From NCBI GenBank assembly GCA_947572405.1, contig CANPBV010000045.1, forward strand, positions 1 to 12,245: a stretch of 12,245 bases of DNA, read 5' to 3'. The translations under genes were made by a program, and so were the position numbers. Of this stretch, positions 1 to 5,573 are shown piece after piece. Source of the DNA: an uncultured Mycoplasmatota bacterium. Lineage in GTDB: Bacteria > Bacillota_I > Bacilli_A > RF39 > UBA660. A model generated the notes under the pieces. The model was not told the origin of the DNA, did no database searches, and saw nothing but the letters and a program-made list of their open reading frames with translations. Numbering within the stretch: position 1 is the first letter of the stretch; each line of letters begins with the position of its first letter.

Positions 1-191
1 CAGTTTAGTATTTCCTAATAGAAATTATACTATAAAGGCAAAACTAAAACAAGCGAACAATTTTTTAAAATTTTAGAACAAAATCATGCTATACTTATAT
101 TAGTTAGTAATTATTACTACCTATTAATCGTTTGTAAGAAAAGTTATTCGACTTCTTCTTCACAGGCACCATTGAGGTTAAAAGTCGCACC
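1..191 (-). other. possible 5' end of a group II intron (ribozyme domain I fragment)
   Basis: Read on the minus strand, position 191 begins GTGCGAC, which matches the GUGYG-type start of bacterial group II introns. About 20 bases further in are CAATGGTG and then GAAGTCGAAT, resembling the early domain I pattern of Clostridia/Bacilli introns. No reverse transcriptase follows inside the window, because the element would run off the left edge. The resemblance is from memory of intron 5' ends and no fold was computed. The orientation matches the other intron pieces in this window. The stretch could equally be unrelated AT-rich spacer with a chance heptamer. Confidence 0.25.
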
Positions 192-438
192 TTTGCGATT
201 TACTTATACAAAGTTCATAGTATTTGATATTATGGGCTTTTTTCGTTTTCTAAACCATTCGTATAGGAAGAGAATACATAGAAATTCTTATAAATAAAGG
301 ATTTTATTTCAAAATAGAATACAATGTATATACATTTAAACATTTTTTTGCATGTGCCAAAATTGTTTTGGTGTGGTGCAAATACCATCCCCTGTTGCAA
401 AATTTTCAGTTATTTTTAAATATAAGTTATGTTCAACT
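192..438. other. gene-free AT-rich spacer
   Basis: I see no open frame with coding character on either strand, no convincing promoter and no hairpin terminator. It separates the putative intron 5' end from the transposase scrap and may be decayed mobile-element DNA. Confidence 0.5.
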
Positions 439-600
439 TTATCGCTGATTGAGATATTCAGCTTCGTTCGTTAATCTTTGATAAGGTTTAAGGTGAAGAA
501 TTTCCCTAAGGAATACAAAACGTTGTTTCGTATTTTTATCAATGTAAGAAGTACAATAAACGGTGATAGAGCCAATAGAAGTAACTAAAATACGTTGCCT
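439..600 (-). pseudogene. ISLre2-family (UPF0236) transposase fragment
   Basis: On the minus strand a frame of about 50 codons reads RQRILVTSIGSITVY, then YIDKNTKQRFVFLREILHL and KPYQRLTNEAEYL, ending at TAA. This resembles the N-terminal part of ISLre2/UPF0236 transposases, where a pattern like ILTT-GEI-RTYY-DK-T-LLDEILGLEPYERIS is typical. It has no start and no catalytic domain. It begins at the point where the reverse transcriptase fragment stops, in a different frame, so two mobile elements are joined here. Recognition is by pattern memory and the family assignment is moderate. Confidence 0.42.
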
Positions 601-1208
601 AGTTTCTTCTCAATAAATTTAGTTATACTTTCCATAACTCTATTCGCTACTTTTTCACTTTGTACTACAATTATACAGTCATCTGCATATCGAGTAAACC
701 TTAAGCCTCTCTTTTCAGGTTCTTTATCTAATTCATTTAACATGACATTCGATAAAAGAGGTGATAAATTCCCACCTTGTGGTGTTCCTACTTTGGTTGG
801 TCTAATCACTCCGTTTTCCATTACTCCACTTACTAAATATTTTCTTATTAATGACACTAATTCTCCGCCATGTATTGTTTTCATTATTATCGCTATCAAT
901 TTATCATGACATACTGTATCAAAGAACTTTTGTAAATCGATATCTATTATCCAAGTATATCCATCATTGAAATATTCTAGTAATTTTATGATAGCCATTT
1001 CACAATAGCGATTTGGTCTAAATCCATAACTTGTTTCACTAAATTGACTCCCATAGATAGGACTTAACACTTGAACTATTGCTTGTTGAATTAATCTATC
1101 TACTACTATTGATATTCCTAGTCCTCGCTTATCCCCATTTTCTTTTGGAATATAAAACCCATATTGATAAAGACAAAGATGATTTTGAAATAAGTTTATA
1201 ATAATGGC
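585..1208 (-). pseudogene. ltrA: group II intron reverse transcriptase/maturase, truncated at both ends
   Basis: The frame is open from about 1208 to a TAG at 585, and recognisable homology begins near 1165 with IPKENGDKRGLGIS and VVDRLIQQAI. RT blocks follow in order: YGFRPNR, WIIDIDLQKFFDTV with its catalytic Asp, GTPQGGNLSPLLSN, and RYADD, which supplies the catalytic Asp pair. The product normally copies intron RNA into DNA and helps splicing. Family members are usually 400-600 residues. Here the N-terminal leader, RT6-7, the thumb/maturase X domain and any HNH domain are missing, so it cannot work as a maturase. The frame ends with KKLGNVF where intact relatives continue, and an ISLre2-like scrap follows. 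No ribozyme domains flank it directly. Confidence 0.9.
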
Positions 1209-1231
1209 TACCTAAAAACCTAAACATGATG

Positions 1232-1237
1232 TATAAT
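1232..1237 (+). promoter_or_regulatory. candidate -10 box for the small membrane protein gene
   Basis: A perfect TATAAT lies 59 bases before the GTG start at 1296. The -35 position around 1209-1214 matches TTGACA poorly, so the promoter is weak or needs an activator. Confidence 0.3.
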
Positions 1238-1295
1238 TAGAATATAAAATCTCTTACAAAAATAGTAAACTGTCAATAAAAAGGAGGTGAAGAAA

Positions 1296-1622
1296 GTGAA
1301 TTTCTTATTAACATTATTGATTGGAATCATTGCAGGTGTAATAGATGTATTGCCAATGATTAAAATGAAAGTCGATAAATATTCTTGCATATCAGCATTT
1401 GTATATTATGTAATAGTTCCTTTTGTTATCTTTGGAATCAATTGGTTTGGCAACCTATGGTGGTTAAGAGGTGGAATTGTTGCTATTCTTATGGCAATTC
1501 CAGTTATTATTTTAGTTTCTAAGGAAGATAAAAAAAGTCCAATAGCGATGATAATAATGTCTATTGTTTTAGGAAGTATTATTGGTGTTGTAGGACATTT
1601 TTTAAATTTAATGTTGCCGTAA
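1296..1622 (+). CDS. small four-helix integral membrane protein, function unknown
   Basis: The product is 108 residues and almost entirely hydrophobic. Likely membrane segments lie at about residues 2-20, 30-50, 57-76 and 83-105, with a short basic/acidic loop (KEDKKS) before the last. The start is the GTG at 1296, because the strong AGGAGGTGA site at 1282-1290 is 5 bases upstream of it. The in-frame GTG at 1287 lies inside that site. Glycines in helices 1 and 4 (IGIIAG, LGSIIGVVG) suggest tight helix packing. I recognise no transporter or enzyme motif, and it looks like the small conserved membrane proteins of Firmicutes with no assigned role. The broken monooxygenase-like gene starts 32 bases after its stop and may share its transcript. 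Confidence 0.85.
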   Translation: MNFLLTLLIGIIAGVIDVLPMIKMKVDKYSCISAFVYYVIVPFVIFGINWFGNLWWLRGGIVAILMAIPVIILVSKEDKKSPIAMIIMSIVLGSIIGVVGHFLNLMLP

Positions 1623-1654
1623 AATCACAATTGATTAAAAAGAATGATTTGTCT

Positions 1655-1954
1655 ATGAACAAAACTGCATGGATATTTTCATATAAACTTAAGAGAGGAA
1701 TAAATGAAGAAAAGTTTATTGAATTAACGCAAAGATTAAATGATGAAATTATTTCTAAAGCAAAGAGATATATTTCCTGGGAACATTATTTACAAGGAAA
1801 TACACGGACTGATTTTGTCCTTTGAGAGACAGAAGAAGAGGCGCATAATGCAACAACAGTAGGAAAAGGTAAAAAAGTAACTAATGATTTTTATGCTTGC
1901 ATTCAAATGAACACATGTAACACATTAATTTCTAAATTGATAAAAAGATATTAG
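1655..1954 (+). pseudogene. antibiotic biosynthesis monooxygenase-like (ABM/YgiN-type) gene with in-frame TGA
   Basis: From the ATG at 1655 the frame runs 56 codons (MNKTAWIFSYKLK..., ISWEHYL, TDFVL), meets TGA at 1823-1825, then continues in the same frame for 42 codons (ETEEEAHNATT, NDFYACIQMN) to TAG at 1952-1954. The total of about 99 residues is the normal length of a single ABM domain, a small dimeric ferredoxin-fold enzyme of the quinol monooxygenase or heme-degrading type. Frame and character persist after the stop, so there is one nonsense codon and no frameshift. In relatives I remember, this position is Trp (VLWET-like), so TGG to TGA is the simplest event. A nearby CGG, in GNTRTD, may also replace a Trp. 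No strong ribosome site precedes the ATG. Confidence 0.7.
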
Positions 1955-1976
1955 ATTGTTAAATTACAATTTTTAT
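1955..1976 (+). terminator. weak hairpin terminator after the ABM-like gene
   Basis: ATTGT (1955-1959) and ACAAT (1966-1970) can pair around a six-base loop, followed by TTTT. The stem is only five AT-rich pairs, so termination would be poor. Confidence 0.3.
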
Positions 1977-1982
1977 AAAAGA

Positions 1983-2189
1983 TCAACATAATTGTTGGTC
2001 CCAAGCTGTTGGCAAAGGGGTATGTTCAAGATGAATATCCCCTTTTTTTATCGTCTTTTTATAATTTCTTAGGTATGCCAAGAAAAGTGTGTAAATAATT
2101 AATATTATTATATATAAGATCAAAGAACATAATTGCAATATTTGAGTCGATTGCTTAATTTTATGTTCCAATTTCTGAAAGCGTTTCAA
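1983..2189 (-). other. low-support 68-codon frame in a gene-poor stretch
   Basis: This is the only open frame of note between 1955 and 2235. It begins with TTG, has no visible ribosome site, and lies downstream of the terminator of the 139-aa gene. The product would have a basic N-terminus, one strong hydrophobic helix (SLILYIIILIIYTLF) and a short tail. It may be a small membrane protein, but it may equally be chance in AT-rich DNA. I recognise no family. Confidence 0.2.
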
Positions 2190-2234
2190 AATTAATAGAA
2201 CATAGCACTTTTTTCTATATAATATCCAGAATAT

Positions 2235-2264
2235 AATAAAAAAGTAAGCTTCTTTCTTACTTTT
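2235..2264 (-). terminator. rho-independent terminator of the 139-aa gene
   Basis: A nine-pair stem (AAAAGTAAG at 2240-2248 with CTTACTTTT at 2256-2264) with a seven-base loop runs into a T-rich tract on the minus strand. The TAA stop of the gene lies inside the upstream arm, so translation and termination overlap. Confidence 0.75.
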
Positions 2265-2676
2265 GCAACATATTTAATAAATTAATTTTAAACATATCTT
2301 TTTCTGAATGTTCCTTTGAAACCATAACGCCCTTAAAAGTAACAAGCTCAGACTGATGGCCTTCTGCCAAAATATCCTCCGGCATTAATGTGTTTAACAT
2401 CACAACAGATTCTTTTTCGTACACAATATAATGCAATTTTATATCTCCATGTACTTTTGAAAACATTGCATCTGTTGGCAATTTCAATTCATAAGTTTTG
2501 GTACCTTTTGCTTTATTTGTAGATACCAATTCACCAAGAAAATTTCCTTCTTTTAAGGCAGGATAATATTCAAAATACAATTTCTTATATGCCAACATAT
2601 TATATTTTTTTAAAGAACGCTCTAATTTTTTAAACTCATTTTCATTTACATATTCAAAAAGAAATGTACCTTTCAT
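2257..2676 (-). CDS. 139-aa soluble protein of unknown function
   Basis: The ATG at 2676 follows a strong AAGGAGGGGG site by four bases. The product has no signal peptide and no membrane segment, and is lysine- and glutamate-rich. It begins with a strand (MKGTFLFEYV), then a Lys/Tyr-rich helical region (FKKLERSLKKY). The middle (TKTYELKLPTDAMF, KLHYIVYEKE) alternates like beta strands, and it ends in LVTFKGVMVS and FKINLLNML. It has no Cys and no recognised catalytic motif, so I assign no family. It is a complete transcription unit, with a consensus promoter at 2723-2752 and a terminator over its stop. It is not part of the surface operon, which ends at the terminator at 2850, but lies directly downstream on the same strand. 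Confidence 0.85.
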   Translation of the reverse strand: MKGTFLFEYVNENEFKKLERSLKKYNMLAYKKLYFEYYPALKEGNFLGELVSTNKAKGTKTYELKLPTDAMFSKVHGDIKLHYIVYEKESVVMLNTLMPEDILAEGHQSELVTFKGVMVSKEHSEKDMFKINLLNMLQK

Positions 2677-2722
2677 AATTCCCCCTCCTTCTTAATATTG
2701 GTAGACTTTCTAAATCTATTTT

Positions 2723-2752
2723 ATTATATCAGAAAAAAAAGGCTTTTGTCAA
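2723..2752 (-). promoter_or_regulatory. sigma-A-type promoter for the 139-aa gene
   Basis: On the minus strand TTGACA (2747-2752) and TATAAT (2723-2728) are both perfect consensus, 18 bases apart. The spacer contains a run of eight T. Confidence 0.85.
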
Positions 2753-2849
2753 CGAATCTACAAAACTCACCCCATATTTCGAGAATATCTAGAAACTATA
2801 GTAATTAAATGCAGAAATCAACAAAAAAATTTTCAATTAGAAACTTATA

Positions 2850-2878
2850 TAAAAAAGGATTCATGTAAAAATGAATCA
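2850..2878 (-). terminator. rho-independent terminator of the surface-protein operon
   Basis: GATTCAT (2858-2864) and ATGAATC (2871-2877) form a perfect seven-pair stem with a six-base loop, followed on the minus strand by a T-run at 2851-2856. It starts about 21 bases after the stop of the 884-aa gene. Confidence 0.85.
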
Positions 2879-2898
2879 CTCTGTTATGAAGTCTCCTT

Positions 2899-5553
2899 TT
2901 ATAACACCTTTTGTGGTCCTTCAATCTGAACCTCTTCACCTATTAATCCAGCTCTCATTTCCTCTAAAGCCACAATTTGCGTTGCAATGCCAGATTGCAT
3001 TCCAATTTCTGGTTCTCCTGATTGAATTCCTATATTTCCATTCTGTGGTTCAATACTTTCATAAGTTTCATCCACTATTTCTCCTGCTTCTGGTTGCTTT
3101 CCCGCATTTAACATTTCTTCTAAAGCCAATTGTTCTTCAGGAGTTAATATATCTAAAATATTTTGATCTACTTCACCTAGTACAGGGTCAGATTTTTCAG
3201 GAATGTTTACTATTGGTTTTTGTTCTGTTTCATTTGCATTTCCTGGATTATTAGTTGGAGGTTCAGTTGCATTTGGAAGATCATTATCTACATCAGAATA
3301 ATGAATATCCCCTTCTTCTGTAGTTATCCATTCAGATAAACCAGGTTGACGATTCAAAACTTCGTCCATATCTTCCTCAGTTCCTGTTACAAATTTTTCG
3401 CCTTCTTTATCAATTAAATCTCCATTTCCATCTATATATACGTCAGAAATGTTAATATCCCACTTGCCTTCATCAGTTACCACAACGTTTCCTACGCCCT
3501 CTACTTCTTTTATTTGCTCATGGTATATATCCTTATAAGCATCATAACCATCATAGATAGGTCCCTTATAATCTTTTGAAGGGTCATAAGCCCCCATTGT
3601 ATCTGAATCAATGAAAATTGGTGATTGACCTGGAATGTAAAGGTTATAATCTCCGTTTTCATTTTCTTGGACATTTCCTTGCGAAATTGCTTCTTCAAAT
3701 ACTTCACGATTTTCTTCTGCTAGATCTGCTTCTACTTGAGCCTGTACTTTCTTTTCCTCTGGAGTTGTTGGTGCCTTTGGAACTGTTTTGCGTGTTTCCA
3801 CAGGAGTAGAAACAACCCCAGAGTTTTCGATAGGTCCCTGACTTATTACTTCTGTTGTATTATTTTTAATATTTTCTAAAACATCCCAAGCTCCCAATTC
3901 AATACCATTTTCTTTTAAATAAGGCAACACTGTACTTTCAATGCATACTTTATTACCGTTTTGGACAACTGTTAGTGTCGATAAATAATTTCTATATGCA
4001 GTTGCTTCTGAGCCAGTATAAGAAATTGTTGCGTCTAACTTTTGATTCAATGTTCTCATATACTCTGCCCAATCTTCTGAATAGAAGCATGCTTTTGTAT
4101 TAGATGTTGTACAATCCCCATTAATATTATATAGATCCATGACATCCTGTCCTACAACCTGAGGGTTATAGACATTCGCTTGCTGATAAACCAATGTAGT
4201 AGAAAGAATTCCTAAGGCACCTCTACTAGCAGATGGTAAAGTATTAACTCTGCTTTTGATTAAAGAAATTAAATCATTTGGATTCCCCTTTTGATTTTGA
4301 ATAATTGCCTCTTCATAAGTTCTTATATACTCACTATCTGTCTTGTTTGAAATAAACTGATATATAAATGGCTTATTTTCCTTTGTTGTATAAATGGCAC
4401 CAAGAATATCACTCACCCTCATAAAGTCACTGCTTAACTCTTCTTTGGTTGTACCACTATTCTCTAACAATTTTGTGAAAGTTAAATCATCCATATCTGC
4501 TAAATTAATGCACATAAGCCAGTTATTTAATTCTTTAGCAGAACATCCTAGCTTATCTTCCAATTCTAGTTTCATACTTTCTTCTTCTGAAACAACAGGA
4601 ACCCCACGTACCATAACAGCTCTAGCCAATAATTGCAGGCTTTTAGTATGTGTTACTTGATCATTAATATTGAAATTATGAAATTGGTCAACTTCAAATG
4701 TTGCCATTTCCACATCACTTTGGGCTTTCTCATTTTGAACTTTCTTGATTGCAATTTCCGCATTTTCAATTATATTTTTAAATTCCTCATCATCTGGTAT
4801 TTCAACTGTTAAAGATTCCCTGTCATCCAGTTTATGTAAAGAGTTTCTGCTAGAAACAACACATATTGCACCTAAACTTATCGTTGCTGCCGTTAAAGTG
4901 GCTATTACTCTATGCCCATTCACCCATTTAACAAGTTTATTATCTCGAATTCTTTCTTTGAAAGATACTTTTTCTTTTTTTATTTTAACGTTTTTATTAT
5001 CATAAGGATTTTTACCTGTTATTATAAATGATACTGCTTTGGCAATCCTTTGAAAAAGATTCATTCCAGATTCTTCTGGAGCTATTACAGAAGCTTTTAG
5101 CGCTTGAAAATGTGGACATGCTACATTCTTAAAATAATCGATATCTTCTTTGCTGAATACACCTTCCTTAATTAACTCATCGCGCATTTCTGGATCTTCA
5201 AAAGTTGCTAAAACCTCATCTAGCTTTTTATCTGCCTGTTCAATATCACCATTGTTTATCAAAGTTTCTATTTCTAATTGTTTCTCCTTTAATCGATAAT
5301 CATCTGGAGCTTTCTCCATCAATGTTTTTTGACCTGCTACATACAATTTTTTTGCTTCTTCTGCAAAATTTTTTTCAAGATAACTTTTTGCAACATCACG
5401 ATCTATTCCCTTGAAAACTGCGATGCTGGCCATAACATCAACCAAACGTGTAATTTCAACAGTAAACAAAGCTTGATCTGGAAATTCATCGGCAATAATA
5501 TCCGTTGTAAGTGATGCAAGTCTTTTCGCTATCATTTCATCTAAAAATTCCAT
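2899..5553 (-). CDS. 884-aa single-pass membrane protein with large exterior region, unknown family
   Basis: The ATG at 5553 is chosen because AAGGAG sits eight bases upstream. The in-frame GTG at 5559 is only two bases from it. Residues 1-185 are helical, charged and probably cytoplasmic. Residues 186-214 are very basic (IKKEKVSFKERIR), then one hydrophobic helix at 215-235 (VIATLTAATISLGAICVVSS). The positive-inside rule puts the N-terminus inside and about 650 residues outside. Residues 240-570 are mixed helix with Cys at 337, 348, 481, 489 and 537. From about 590 to the end it is acidic and Pro/Glu-rich, probably extended. An EF-hand-like loop (DGNGDLIDKEGE) lies at 708-719. There is no LPxTG and no signal peptidase site. 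The gene follows the 549-aa gene after 20 bases, so the two are co-transcribed. I recognise no family. A scaffold or anchor role with the partner is inference. Confidence 0.9.
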   Translation of the reverse strand: MEFLDEMIAKRLASLTTDIIADEFPDQALFTVEITRLVDVMASIAVFKGIDRDVAKSYLEKNFAEEAKKLYVAGQKTLMEKAPDDYRLKEKQLEIETLINNGDIEQADKKLDEVLATFEDPEMRDELIKEGVFSKEDIDYFKNVACPHFQALKASVIAPEESGMNLFQRIAKAVSFIITGKNPYDNKNVKIKKEKVSFKERIRDNKLVKWVNGHRVIATLTAATISLGAICVVSSRNSLHKLDDRESLTVEIPDDEEFKNIIENAEIAIKKVQNEKAQSDVEMATFEVDQFHNFNINDQVTHTKSLQLLARAVMVRGVPVVSEEESMKLELEDKLGCSAKELNNWLMCINLADMDDLTFTKLLENSGTTKEELSSDFMRVSDILGAIYTTKENKPFIYQFISNKTDSEYIRTYEEAIIQNQKGNPNDLISLIKSRVNTLPSASRGALGILSTTLVYQQANVYNPQVVGQDVMDLYNINGDCTTSNTKACFYSEDWAEYMRTLNQKLDATISYTGSEATAYRNYLSTLTVVQNGNKVCIESTVLPYLKENGIELGAWDVLENIKNNTTEVISQGPIENSGVVSTPVETRKTVPKAPTTPEEKKVQAQVEADLAEENREVFEEAISQGNVQENENGDYNLYIPGQSPIFIDSDTMGAYDPSKDYKGPIYDGYDAYKDIYHEQIKEVEGVGNVVVTDEGKWDINISDVYIDGNGDLIDKEGEKFVTGTEEDMDEVLNRQPGLSEWITTEEGDIHYSDVDNDLPNATEPPTNNPGNANETEQKPIVNIPEKSDPVLGEVDQNILDILTPEEQLALEEMLNAGKQPEAGEIVDETYESIEPQNGNIGIQSGEPEIGMQSGIATQIVALEEMRAGLIGEEVQIEGPQKVL
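3397..3432 (-). other. EF-hand-like calcium-loop motif in the exterior tail
   Basis: The encoded 12 residues DGNGDLIDKEGE have acidic or Asn residues at loop positions 1, 3, 5 and 12, as in EF-hand or dockerin loops. Position 6 is Leu instead of the usual Gly, and I see no second copy. Confidence 0.3.
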
Positions 5554-5573
5554 ATTCACATCTCCTTCTCATT

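Noticed and set aside
105..119. Short inverted repeat TAGTAAT/ATTACTA
   Set aside because: It is a seven-base AT-only palindrome, expected by chance in such AT-rich DNA, with no T-run or nearby gene to give it a role.
595..909. Plus-strand open frame of 104 codons
   Set aside because: It is antisense to the reverse transcriptase fragment, whose catalytic motifs are clear on the other strand.
1287..1295. Upstream GTG start for the small membrane protein
   Set aside because: It lies inside the AGGAGGTGA ribosome site; the GTG at 1296 has correct spacing.
2871..3254. Plus-strand open frame of 127 codons, with other plus-strand frames at 3618-3809, 4394-4660, 4745-5005 and 5205-5514
   Set aside because: They are mirror frames of the 884-aa gene, with low-complexity hydrophobic translations and no ribosome sites.
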